Assembly: GCA_021234155.1 (NCBI GenBank) | Contig: JAJEKV010000316.1 | Coordinates: 250,001-314,000 of the forward strand | Direction: 5' to 3' | Length of the DNA: 64,000 bases | Source: Isoetes taiwanensis | Lineage: Eukaryota; Streptophyta; Lycopodiopsida; Isoetales; Isoetaceae | Shown: piece by piece, positions 1 to 9,665 of the stretch | Layout of the letters: every line of letters starts with the position of its first letter | How positions within the stretch are numbered: the first letter of the stretch is position 1 | The notes under the pieces: generated by a model | Database searches by the model: none | Seen by the model: the letters and a program-made list of their open reading frames with translations, nothing else | What the model was told of the DNA's origin: nothing | Program-made: the position numbers and the translations under genes

Positions 1-1963
1 TTTCTGAGCTCAAAGAGACCAGTTGGCTGCCCATTAACCAGAACAGATGCTGATGCCATCTTGTTCAGGCCCATAATTAACTCTATAAAGTTAGCTTCAA
101 AGCCCATATGAACCATTATATTTTTTAGCCCACTCCACCTAATAGAGTCATAGGCTCTACGGAAATCCAGCTTCAGCAATACACAATTCTGGCGAGAAGA
201 CTTACACCAATGAAGCCCCTCTCTTGCTGCCAGATAGTTGTCCAAAATGTTCCTGCCTGGGAGGAAGGCTGATTGTTCACATCCAATCAAACGAGTTAAG
301 ATTGGCTTCAAACGATTAGCAATGACCTTCATGATTACTTTGTACAGCACATTAGTTAGAGCTATTGGTCTCCATTCATTCAGTACTTGAGGCTTATGGA
401 CTTTTGGGATCAAAGAGATAAAGCCAGTTGCTAGGGCCGGGTGAAGGTATCGAGCTGCCCAAGCTCCCCTGATTGCAGCAGTAAAGGATGGACCAAGAAT
501 GTCCCAAAATTCTACGTAGAACTCTGGCGGGAAACCATCTGGTCCTGGAGACTTACCAAAGGCCAAGGAACACAGAGTCTTATATATTTCTACATCCCCA
601 GGCTCTTGGAGTAGAACCCTATTATCGTTTTCAGCCACAACCTGGTCTTGCCCCAGAGAGGGAAGCCACTGAGAGCATTGACTGTTAAAGTCATTTGGAA
701 GAGGATCCTCCTTAAAGAATTCCTCATAACTCTCTCTGAAATAGGATTTAATTTCTGCCTCATCTCTAAGAACTTCATTCTGATCATTAGTAACTGAAGT
801 AATACTATTCTCCGCCAGTCTAGCTCCTGCCAGTCTAAAGAAACACTTGGAGTTCTCATGGTCAACTTCTGCATACCATTTAGTCTTTGATCTAATAGCA
901 GCCCCTCGAGCCTCATCCTCTTCTATAGCTTTAATTCGGACCTCTAGCTCCTCTTCAAGAGCCTGATTGGCTTCATTGAATGGGTCAATAATCAGACGCT
1001 GCTTAACCTCCCGAATTTGGCTATACAGCTCAACCTTAGTTTTCCGAAATTCACTAGCCCGCAGCTTCCCCCATTTTTTTATCCAATCCTTCATAATAGC
1101 ATTTTTCCTGACCCAAGATTTCATACTGGGAAGTCCCTCTTCCCTTGGCTGAGCTAACAGATATTCCCTGAATGGGGTGCAGAAAGCATCCTTCCCTAAG
1201 AGTCCTGTATTAAACTTGAAAGGAACATTTCCACTCCGTCTAGCGGAAGGGAGATCTTCAAATATTAGTTTTTGTGGGACATGATCTGACTGGGAAAAGG
1301 CAAGATCTCCTTCCACATAGCACCGATCCATGAAGGGGGCCGACTTGTTAGCCACATAGAATCTATCTAGTAGGCAGTAAACTCTGTCCCTTCCTTTTTG
1401 CTTATTTGACCATGAATACGGAGTGTTGGATGGTGGGAGAAGAACAAAACCACAGTTATTGAGAAGGGAATCCCATGCCGTTCGCTCCTCACCCAAGAGA
1501 TTCCTATGCAGACCAATCTTTTGATCCCAAATATCTGTCATATTAAGGTCGCCACCTAGTACCCAGTTTGTCGTCGGCCGACTGATCACCCAATCCATAA
1601 TCTCCTTCCATAGAGTAGCTCTCTCTGCCGGCTTATTTGTTGCATAAATGTTAATAACTCCCCATTGGATACCATCTGTGTCAAATTGTACTGCTTGCCA
1701 CCTACCATCAGTTCCAGCATATTGGTGGGTGCTGGTTAAACCCTTCCATAACGTACCCGTACCCCCTTTGGTTCCTCTAGCAGCACAAGTAAAAGAGGAA
1801 TATTGGCTGCCTACCCAGGTGCCAAGGGAGCTGGCCTCAAAGTCAGGAAGTCTATGCTCCTGGATGAGCAACATATCAGCATTCATTGATCTCATAGCCG
1901 CTAGAACTCTAGCTCTCTTAAGAGGACCTTTAATTCCCCGAAGATTCCAAGAAATAATCTTCA
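1..1963 (-). CDS. LINE ORF2: APE-type endonuclease plus reverse transcriptase (partial at window edge)
   Basis: ORF2 nicks target DNA and reverse-transcribes the element RNA (target-primed reverse transcription). I read the frame from ATG at 1963 (MKIISWNLRGIKG, the usual LINE endonuclease opening) to base 1, about 654 codons, and found no stop. Endonuclease residues are present: the E of LLIQEHR, the D/N of GGDLNMT (about residue 130) and the terminal SDH (SQSDHVP). Reverse-transcriptase blocks follow: GKSPGPDGFPPEF, LIPKVHKP, NEWRPIALTN, QSAFLPGRNI and LKLDFRKAYDS. The YADD box lies outside the window. The start ATG overlaps the TGA of the upstream 326-aa frame as ATGA, so reinitiation could couple the two. 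Very similar protein pieces recur at 18.0, 41.6 and 43.4-45.1 kb. Confidence 0.9.
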
Positions 1964-2941
1964 TTCCGTATTTACTTGATCATCGTAACCCCTTACAAAT
2001 TCCTGCCGACCATAGAGGATTAGCATCACATCCCCCCACTTGGTAGGGGGCCAGGCCATTCCACCCCAACCAACTAAGGGGTTAAAAGGAGTGGGACGGT
2101 AGCTTATAATTTTATAACCCCCTAACCTTTTAATAGGTTCCAAGACAACAAGGTGTTGCCTCTTTTTATGGCAATCTAAGGCAAGTAAAACTTCTCCCAA
2201 ATTTGCAAAACCGTCAATCTTAGCACCCCAAGTCGCCACATTCCTTTCTGGCCAATTTCCAAACACATGACCTATCTCCAAGAGGCACTCACATTTGACA
2301 ATGGAATTTCCAAACACATGACATATCTCTAGGAGGCACCCACATTTGGCAAAGACGCTCCCTACATTGGCCTTAAATTGGATCCACTCAATGTCTATTT
2401 TGTTGGCACATACTTTTAGAAGGTTTCCAACATTAAGGTCAAACTGAAGCCCATAGACAATACCATGTTCGTGAATGAACCTAAGATCCAATGTCATAAG
2501 ACGGCCTTTAAGGGCAACAGCACAGAAGTATTTGCCATTGATCGGGCCAGATAATATCAACATTTTCAAACACAATTGCGGCGTGACATTGTTTCTCACC
2601 ATTTTTGCATAAACAATTGCACTCCTTATGTACCAACATGGGTTTTCGATTTTAGCAAAAATTCGATTTGCCTTAATCGGGCTTCCACTAGTTACTAACA
2701 ACCGGCAGAGGAGGGCAACTAAAAAGGCAATAACGGGAGCCATCAAACCCTGGACCTGCCTGCTACATTCAAAATTTGGACGGTTCATGCAATCGACCTG
2801 ATTTCCAGACCATCCGGGGTTGTCATAGGAAAGATGAACAGCAGGTCCCATTGTTTTTAGTGTGCAAGACATCCGATCCGGTTGCACCAACACTAGAACA
2901 TAAATTAAAGTTCCCAAAAGGATTTCCTTAACTGTCTGCAT
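1961..2941 (-). CDS. 326-aa ORF between ORF1 and ORF2 with a PPR-like C-terminal segment
   Basis: An uninterrupted frame from ATG 2941 ends in a TGA that overlaps the ORF2 ATG. The N-terminal two thirds match nothing I recognise. From about residue 195 it resembles plant pentatricopeptide repeats: a SVFAKCGCLLEICHVFGN block, a second VKCECLLEIGHVFGN block, then PERNVATWGAKIDGF, which is close to the PLS-class pattern 'MPERNVVSWNAMI'. The two -CLLEI-HVFGN- blocks correspond to an imperfect DNA duplication at 2265-2345. My inference is that a host PPR gene fragment was copied into this LINE or its progenitor. The frame has no obvious LINE function, so it may be fortuitously open. The 1.5-kb distance between ORF1 and ORF2 is itself unusual. 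Confidence 0.45.
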   Translation of the reverse strand: MQTVKEILLGTLIYVLVLVQPDRMSCTLKTMGPAVHLSYDNPGWSGNQVDCMNRPNFECSRQVQGLMAPVIAFLVALLCRLLVTSGSPIKANRIFAKIENPCWYIRSAIVYAKMVRNNVTPQLCLKMLILSGPINGKYFCAVALKGRLMTLDLRFIHEHGIVYGLQFDLNVGNLLKVCANKIDIEWIQFKANVGSVFAKCGCLLEICHVFGNSIVKCECLLEIGHVFGNWPERNVATWGAKIDGFANLGEVLLALDCHKKRQHLVVLEPIKRLGGYKIISYRPTPFNPLVGWGGMAWPPTKWGDVMLILYGRQEFVRGYDDQVNTE

Positions 2942-3510
2942 ATTTTATATTAACATATCTAGTTTCAGTACATGAGCAAGTATTCCTGCTTGGTTACAGT
3001 ATTCCTGCTTGGTTACAGTTCCAATCTTCACTGGGGTCTTATCCTGCCTTTGAGACCAAAACCAGGTCTTAACAACTTAATACCATTTTTTATAAAAAAC
3101 ATTTGGATCATTGGAATTCCTTTTTTTAAGTGCCACTCTTGGAGCATTCATGCAGGTTACAAACTGACTTCTCCTCCAGATTACATACATGTTTCCATAG
3201 TTTTCCATATGCTGCCACACTTTCGGTGCTTGTGTTGTCCTTCTTTTTCCCCTAAGCATCATGAGGCTGTCATCCCTCACATGGACCATAAGGCAGCACT
3301 CACATAGTGCTTTTAGTCCAGAAATTCTTCTTCCCAACCACAATAGTTCATTGCATCTTCTAACTAATGCAAATAGAGGATAATAACAGTAAAAGAAGAG
3401 TTCAAAATGCTTACCTCGTTTCAGAGATAAGACTCTTGCATCCTTAATTGCCTTAAATACTCGCATAAGGGATATGTTTCCCTCTATATGTAATAAAGAA
3501 AGCATTGTCT
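2942..3510. other. Spacer between LINE ORF1 and the 326-aa ORF
   Basis: There is no recognisable coding content. A minus-strand frame of ~145 codons (3514-3077) has only a GTG at its head and resembles no family I know, so it is not called. An exact ~20-bp tandem duplication sits at 2980-3019 (gtattcctgcttggttac twice). The block may belong to the same inserted sequence as the PPR-like ORF. Confidence 0.4.
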
Positions 3511-5112
3511 TCACGCTGGTTTTTTCCCCCTGCGAGCACCCTCTTCCATGGAGTGCTCATGGAGAACTTTGGCAATGGCTCCAGAAGCAAATGAAACCTT
3601 CTTTAGCTGCCTGCCTTTCTTTTTCTTTATACTGCTGATCTGATTCTCCTCTAGAGATTGCACATCAAGTTCCTGATCAAGCGACTCTTCTAGCATGGCC
3701 TCATCTAATGCCGGAGCTTTGGATGCTACTGCAGCAATGAAAGTATCAGCAGTAGCTCTTCCTTCATAAAAGGACAGTGGAGAGCCGTTGTTGGTCGCTT
3801 CTACTTGCTGGAGAGAAGCTGGGGTAATGTTATTTGGAGCCATCTTGGCATTCAGCAGCTCCCCATCTTTGCTGGTCGTTTCTGCTAGCTGGAGAAGAGC
3901 TGGGGTAGTGATATTTGGAGCCACATCAGCGTTGGTCAATGTTTGCTGGCTGGTCAGCAGTTCATAGGTGGATGGGGCATGTGTCATTGGCCCATTTGGT
4001 GCAGGGTCAGCCTCTTGACCATGAGGAATCAGAGCTGAAGACTGAATCTCTGATTCAATAACCTGTCCTTTTCCAGAGGATTTAGTGAGATCCAAAGTAT
4101 TTGAGTTTGGTGCTAAAGTTGGCCCATCTAAGTTTGGATCTAAATTTGGATCCTGGCCCAAATTAGCAGACAGATCACTGTCCTTTGACTGCTCCTGCAG
4201 GCTGCTCTGGATCTGCAGGTCGTTCTTAGAATAAGAACATTCTCCAACGAAGTGATTGGGACCATCATTCCTTATGCTGAGACTGTAGCTACCTCGACCT
4301 CTCCGAGGATTGGGCAGACTTTTCCCTCTACTTTTGCCAGTTCTAGAGACCGTGATAAACCCATCCTCATCAACGGTTGCTTTACCTTTGGAAATTGCTT
4401 TCTCACTGGGCTGTTGGGGTTGCTCATTTGGGACTTGGCAGATGGTCGATGCATGAACAGTAGCTCCACATATAGAGCAAGGTGGAGGCAATCCAGAAAT
4501 ATCAAGCTTGAACATAATCTGTTTTCCCCTATACCCAACAAAAGGAACTTGATCTGGTATGGGTTTAAGAATGTCCATTGAGATGCAGATTTTTGGGGCC
4601 TCGTTACTATTACTGCCCATTGCTATAAATTCACCAAGAGAGGCAGCTATTGATTTGAATGCTTTCTCCGTCCAATATTCAGATCTTAGACTGCTGAGAG
4701 AGACCCACACAGGATAGAAAACTGCCTCTGGATTAGCAGGATCAAAGTCTTCGCGCCACCTTTGAAGCAGGAACTGACCATTCAAGGATGAGATAATGCC
4801 TTTTTTGAATAAAATATTGGCATCATTCTCCATAGCAGTAGTGACTAGGAAGTATAGGTTGCCCAGCCAAAGCACCCTTGGCGGGATCTTTGCCCTACAG
4901 ACCCGCTCCAGCACCTTGGCAATCTCCACTAGATTGGGGTTACCTCTGATGACTTTCCCAATCAGCCCGATCTTATTCAGACGACGGATGCGATCTGCCA
5001 CCTCCGGGATATGCAGGGATATGGAAGCAACATTTGGATTAGGGGGAGGATCGTCAAGATCAGATAGACATGGGATGATCTTGGGACCACCACTAACAAG
5101 GTTTTCTGCCAT
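3511..5112 (-). CDS. LINE ORF1: DUF4283 domain and CCHC zinc-knuckle RNA-binding protein
   Basis: ORF1 proteins of plant L1-type LINEs bind the element RNA and act as chaperones in the ribonucleoprotein. The chosen start is ATG 5112 (MAENLVSGG), three bases after the TAA of the preceding small ORF, giving 533 aa. A DUF4283-like region occupies roughly residues 50-180, with the typical LQRWREDFDP and FYPVWVSLSSL signature. It is followed by a zinc knuckle CSICGATVHASTIC, which fits C-X2-C-X4-H-X4-C exactly. The C-terminal half is Ser/Pro/Asn-rich and low in complexity, ending in a basic tail (KKKKGRQLKKV, RRGKK). No frameshift is seen. Confidence 0.85.
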   Translation of the reverse strand: MAENLVSGGPKIIPCLSDLDDPPPNPNVASISLHIPEVADRIRRLNKIGLIGKVIRGNPNLVEIAKVLERVCRAKIPPRVLWLGNLYFLVTTAMENDANILFKKGIISSLNGQFLLQRWREDFDPANPEAVFYPVWVSLSSLRSEYWTEKAFKSIAASLGEFIAMGSNSNEAPKICISMDILKPIPDQVPFVGYRGKQIMFKLDISGLPPPCSICGATVHASTICQVPNEQPQQPSEKAISKGKATVDEDGFITVSRTGKSRGKSLPNPRRGRGSYSLSIRNDGPNHFVGECSYSKNDLQIQSSLQEQSKDSDLSANLGQDPNLDPNLDGPTLAPNSNTLDLTKSSGKGQVIESEIQSSALIPHGQEADPAPNGPMTHAPSTYELLTSQQTLTNADVAPNITTPALLQLAETTSKDGELLNAKMAPNNITPASLQQVEATNNGSPLSFYEGRATADTFIAAVASKAPALDEAMLEESLDQELDVQSLEENQISSIKKKKGRQLKKVSFASGAIAKVLHEHSMEEGARRGKKPA

Positions 5113-5114
5113 CC

Positions 5115-5474
5115 TTAGTACACTTCCAGCCAATAATCACCTCTTAACCAAACTGGACAAACTAGAAATGCCTGAGAAGGCAGAATGGCTGGATCAGCAA
5201 AGACAAGGTATCTCATAGTTCGTCTAACAATGGCAGGATCCCCCTGGATGAGTAAACCTCCTAGGCAATAGAATTGATCAGTGAAGAGTGTCCTATTATC
5301 AATCAGCGTGGACCAAAGCTCGTCAACCGGGCCTTCAATCCATCCCCACCATAGGTGGATACCGTTGGTTAAGATAGCCAAGCGAAGGATATATTCAGAT
5401 CGATTCGGGGAGGAAGCAGTGGAGAGATGTGAGAGCTGAGAGCTGGATATAGCAGAGTTGGAGATGGAGCCCAT
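5115..5474 (-). CDS. Small LINE-associated ORF, copy B (119 aa, unknown)
   Basis: ATG 5474 (MGSISNSAISSSQ) to TAA at 5117-5115, which ends three bases before the ORF1 ATG. After a Ser-rich start it carries SEYILRLAILTN, then WGWIEGPVDELWSTL, FYCLGG and VFADPAILPSQ. The same order of motifs occurs in the neighbouring upstream ORF (5856-5482), so the two are paralogous and arose by tandem duplication. I do not recognise the family. The arrangement stop-ATG-stop-ATG over three ORFs suggests one polycistronic element RNA using reinitiation, but that is inference. The pair could also be fragments of a duplicated ORF1 N-terminal region. Confidence 0.5.
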   Translation of the reverse strand: MGSISNSAISSSQLSHLSTASSPNRSEYILRLAILTNGIHLWWGWIEGPVDELWSTLIDNRTLFTDQFYCLGGLLIQGDPAIVRRTMRYLVFADPAILPSQAFLVCPVWLRGDYWLEVY

Positions 5475-5481
5475 ATGAAAA

Positions 5482-5856
5482 TCAAGACACACGATAGAGC
5501 TCCACTGTGACCATTTCAGCTAGAGGGTGGCAATAACATGAGAAGAGAGATGTGACAGGACGGTCCTCTCCAAGGTATGCTATCCTGAGTTCAGTGGCTG
5601 AGGCCTGTTGATTTGAGGTAATAACAGATTGAACACCAGTGAAATACAGATCAGGGAAGATGTGTTGATCTACTAGCAGATTCCAAAGATCAGCTGAAAA
5701 ACCTTCTATCCAACCGCAGCAAATTGTGTTTGTTGCAAAAATGACTATAAAATATCTGCTGAAATCAGATGGGGAAGAAGGGGAAGAAACCACATATGTT
5801 GGGGACGATTGGGCAGAAGTTGAGCAGATCACATCTAGAGGCAGGGGAAGACCCAT
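5482..5856 (-). CDS. Small LINE-associated ORF, copy A (124 aa, paralogue of copy B)
   Basis: ATG 5856 (MGLPLPLDVICSTS) to TGA 5484-5482. The next ORF starts eight bases further on at 5474. Shared blocks with copy B are SRYFIVIFATNT, CGWIEGFSADLWNLL, then an aromatic/Asp stretch (IFPDLYFTG) and a closing hydrophobic-aromatic segment. Both copies start with a Ser-rich leader. DNA identity between the copies is low while the protein pattern is kept, which hints that the frames were under selection after duplication. No domain name can be given. Confidence 0.5.
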   Translation of the reverse strand: MGLPLPLDVICSTSAQSSPTYVVSSPSSPSDFSRYFIVIFATNTICCGWIEGFSADLWNLLVDQHIFPDLYFTGVQSVITSNQQASATELRIAYLGEDRPVTSLFSCYCHPLAEMVTVELYRVS

Positions 5857-6429
5857 GAACTAGGTGGAGGAGATGAGATAAGGAAGCCATGCTATCGATA
5901 TTTATAGAAGATCATGGAATGATTAGGGAAGACCCATTGTGGATATGTTAGAAAAAAGGATCAGAGGCAATCAATGGCAAATCCAGGGAGAGAAGGCTAG
6001 AAATCTAGACCAGAGCATAGAAGAACAGCTTAAAGGACAAGAGCAGAATTTGTTTGAGAGGTGAAGCGTGCCAAAGATCAGGGATCACAGGGCGGAGGCG
6101 GTCAAAGTAGGCCTGCAGATTAAGAGAGGGTCTGGGCTAAGCCACTGCAGCACGTTAAGCTGCCCATATCACGGCAGATCTTCCATTCCCTTTTGATAAA
6201 CTGCCAAATCAGAGTCTTCACCTGTTAGGGCAATCGATTTACCCATCAATTTCTGAGCCAACCAACTCAAGGGACCACTGATCTGTTAAGGCGCCGTCGA
6301 TCTGTAAAGGAGCCATTGATCCATAGCAAGCATGCAAGCGTCCCCCCTACCGGGGGGATGTTAGGGATCTGTTATTGGAGACGACGATCCGAGAGTTGAG
6401 TTCCACAACACTTTTCGAAAATATACTAA

Positions 6430-9060
6430 GCCATGAATAAAGCACAAAACCTCATCTTACTAGCACATCATCTCACTAGCGCCTCTCTCACTAGCGCCTT
6501 CAACCAGCTTCAATTTGTTCTTGGGTTTATCCTAAAAATGAACTGCCAGACTTTCGCAGTTCAAAAAACAAAGATGGGAATTAGAAATGCAACCATGCCT
6601 GATGCAATGGTTTAGGTTAATCCAAACTTAAATCAGTAGAATGGTTTAGAACATATGCCTTGCAAATTTACCAAATGTAAGAGCACTTGGAGATTAGTCA
6701 TTATGTCGTATTTGCTGCAATTATTTTAGGACTCCATCTAATTCATGGTCTGCATAACCTGAAAATAGTATTGCACGACCCTTTAAAATGTAGACAAACA
6801 TGGCAGCATCAAGAATCAACATACATGCATTCCCCCAATCAGACATAGCAACTCAAAGTGAAGGACATGCTCCATTCTTTCGAGCTTATAAGACCATAGC
6901 CAAGCAGGGCCTGCAATGATAATGATGTTTGAAAGAACTGGAACCATTGCACATGACCACATGGATTCATATTGATAGATGCTCTGAATGTTAGTCTATC
7001 TGAGATATTCTTCATATTCCAAGTTATAGTTGAACAGATTCCAAGTTATAGTCGAACATATGACATATAATGAGAAAATGATAAATTTATGGTAGTAGGG
7101 AATATAATAATATAGAAATCAGTTGAAAATTCAAGAAACTTGATAAGGTAGCATAGAGTTCAAAGAAATGCAGAATCTCAATAGTTACCTAGAAATAGGT
7201 TAAAAATGTATGCATTTGAATGCTAAGCAAATCTTAAAAATTAGGGGGCATACCATCCCATTGTCCACCAAAAGCAACTTACCTTGTAGAAAATTTGTTG
7301 TTTCCAGCTTATCCTGAACAGGTTGAGATAGCATCAGCAATATCCTAAATAAAATGTCAAACTCAACACATAAGAATCGCAAGATAGAAGCTTCATGTCA
7401 AGAATTTACTCATTTTTTGGAACTTTTGAGAATGTAAGAGTGCATGCACATGCATAATGACATTGCTTGCACTCAATTTTGTAATTGCAATAACAACACT
7501 TTAAATTAGCAGAACTGTGTTCGGATCATAAAAACAGTCCTAAATAATCATAAAAAATAACTAAAATGGAAAAGCATAATGACACTGCTTGCACTCAATG
7601 TTACAACACTACTTTAATGAGCAGAACTGAACATGCATACCCCATATATGCATGAAGATATCCAGATCATACCTAAAACAAACTTAAACAGAAAATAGAA
7701 CTGAAACGAAAAAGCATCATACCAGTAGACATCACAGAAAATAGAACTGAAACGAAAAAGCATCATACCGATAGACATCATGCGGCTCTACTGCCAGACC
7801 TTGCAACACAGACAACACAATAAGAAGGAAAGAATAAATTAGAACAAAATTTTGTGGTTTTAGAGCTTAGAGACCCTAAACCTAGAAATCAGGATAATAA
7901 TTGGCTCATCTTGTTACCATCAGAGATGGAAATATGAAAGCAAGCATAGTAGATGTTTGTATCTCCAAGAATATTTCAAGTAGGAGATCATCTTCGAGTG
8001 TACTCCTCTGGTCTTCCAGAATTATGTTCCTACATAAACACAAAGTCCTAAGCCACAGAACAACCAGCTAGGCCAAAAGCAACATAATGGTTCAATATTG
8101 TTGGTAATATCTCTAACAATAACACTAAAAAACAATTAGAACTCGTTGTTTGAACTCCTTACCTCTGCTTTTTTATTCGTAAATCTCTGCTTCGTCCACT
8201 CTTCAATGTAAATCCCCTTATAAGGTATTTAAGAATTATAGGTACAATTCCTGTATAAATGATTTTGCAAGGACATAATATGGCAATCAAGAACCATCTA
8301 GACTAAAACTAATAGGCAGACTGACCCACAAACTACCTCTACATCTTTAGTTCAGCCTCTACTTTGTTCACTCTCAAACATCATATAGGCTAAAAGTAAA
8401 GGCAAAATGGCTCACAAATCACTCTTCAATGTAATGCTTATGCTTACTGTGGAGAGCTACTATGCCTGAGAAAAGAAACAAAAAAGAAACAACTATTTGA
8501 TTACCAAATAAATTAGCAAGAGGCCATTTCTAATACCATAAATCTGCAAGGCCATGCCTGGTTTGTATACCTAGAAATAGGATTTAAAATCCCTATGCAG
8601 ATTCGTCCAAAACCAGTAACAAAGAAAATGAAGAGGAGATTCGGCCAAAACCAGTAAAAAAGGAAATCAAGATAAAGGAGCCCTCACCTGTGAGATGATT
8701 CGGACGTGGAAGCGCCTCGCCTTGAAAAACTCTTTGAAGATAAATCCTTCTAGATGTCGCCCAGATGCATGCGAATTCCGTGTGGCATCCATCCGGCATT
8801 GGATAAGGATGGAGCAAAATAAAATTCAAGCACCCAAAACCATACTTAAAAAAAATTCTTCGATTTTTGGAAATCGAGAAATATTCCCGGCGATGAAAAC
8901 GCCAAAAACCTTAGGAAAATAATCTTAGAAAAAAGCCAAAAAGGATTTCCACCAAACCGGAAAATCCCAATTTAACAATATTGATTGATTGATACTCCAC
9001 AGGTTTTGTTCTGTTTGTGATTATGCCTACATTAGCATACCAAAGAGCCTTTGGTAAAAA
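6430..9060. other. AT-rich non-coding interval upstream of NFU
   Basis: No convincing gene is seen. Short open frames here have no recognisable composition or start context. A minus-strand AAG|GTAAGT at about 7277-7283 is a good donor-like site, but no exon chain could be built around it. It contains a ~47-bp tandem duplication at 7689-7781 and a shorter duplication near 8600-8665 (around ccaaaaccagtaa). Confidence 0.5.
7689..7781. repeat. Two-copy tandem duplication, ~47-bp unit
   Basis: The unit starting agaaaatagaactgaaacg and ending at the tagacatca words is present twice head to tail, with one or two substitutions (accagtagac versus accgatagac). Confidence 0.85.
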
Positions 9061-9104
9061 GGAGCAAGGCGCAGCATGGGGATAATTTGCCTTATAAAAA
9101 TAGG

Positions 9105-9350
9105 TTCCCACATGATGCCCAACATAGTTTACGAGTCTCCATATGATGTCCACAGGTCTTTAAAGGATGCACCAGTTTCGAACATTTACAAGTTCCCACA
9201 TGATGCCCAACGGGCATTGTACAGGTCCCACACGATGCCCAGGTTCCCAACATTTACAAGTCCCCACAAGATCTCTAGCGTTGTTTACAGGTCTCCACAC
9301 ATTTACAAGTCTCCACAAGATGTCGAGGGTTTTATAGGTCCCCACATAAT
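9105..9350. repeat. Degenerate minisatellite upstream of NFU
   Basis: About seven imperfect units share the core acaagtccccacaagatg followed by a variable tail (cccaacgggcattgt, ctctagcgttgttt, tcgagggtttt and others). Unit length varies from roughly 18 to 35 bp. It ends about 300 bp before the NFU start codon, so it lies in the probable promoter or 5' leader region. Confidence 0.75.
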
Positions 9351-9665
9351 GGCAGCAACGCTGGGCACCATGACTAGTATAATTAGGGTGCCAATGGTGG
9401 CATCACCTTTCATTCCTGAACTTTCTGTTGTGAAAGAGAATCCAGAGCTTGCTTTGAAAGGATCGAGGTCTCCATGCATAAAGCCTCGTTTCTATTGATG
9501 CATAGAAGTACTCTAATCTCCTAACGCAATTGACACGCGACTGCAATCGACACTATTTCCTTATTTCCCCTATTTACAAGCGCAAAAAATAGTTAGAAAA
9601 TGCCAACTATCCATGCTACGAGGAATTGAAGCAAAGGCCTATTTGGGTCCTTGACTTTACAGACA

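Larger units (their letters stand above)
1..6400 (-). mobile_element. LINE (L1-type, plant DUF4283 ORF1 group), 3' end outside window
   Basis: This is a non-LTR retrotransposon read on the minus strand. Its order 5'->3' is: 5' leader (about 6400-5857), two small similar ORFs (5856-5482 and 5474-5115), ORF1 (5112-3511), a 326-aa ORF (2941-1961), and ORF2 starting at 1963 and leaving the window at base 1. The 3' end, poly(A) and target duplication are beyond the left edge. The 5' boundary is my estimate from where the GC-richer leader ends near a short C/G-rich stretch at 6345-6360. Open frames and intact endonuclease residues suggest a young copy. The number of ORFs is unusual for a plant LINE, which normally has two. 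Confidence 0.8.

Noticed and set aside
3077-3514. 145-codon minus-strand frame directly after ORF1
   Set aside because: It begins at a GTG, resembles no family and lies in a spacer with tandem duplication.
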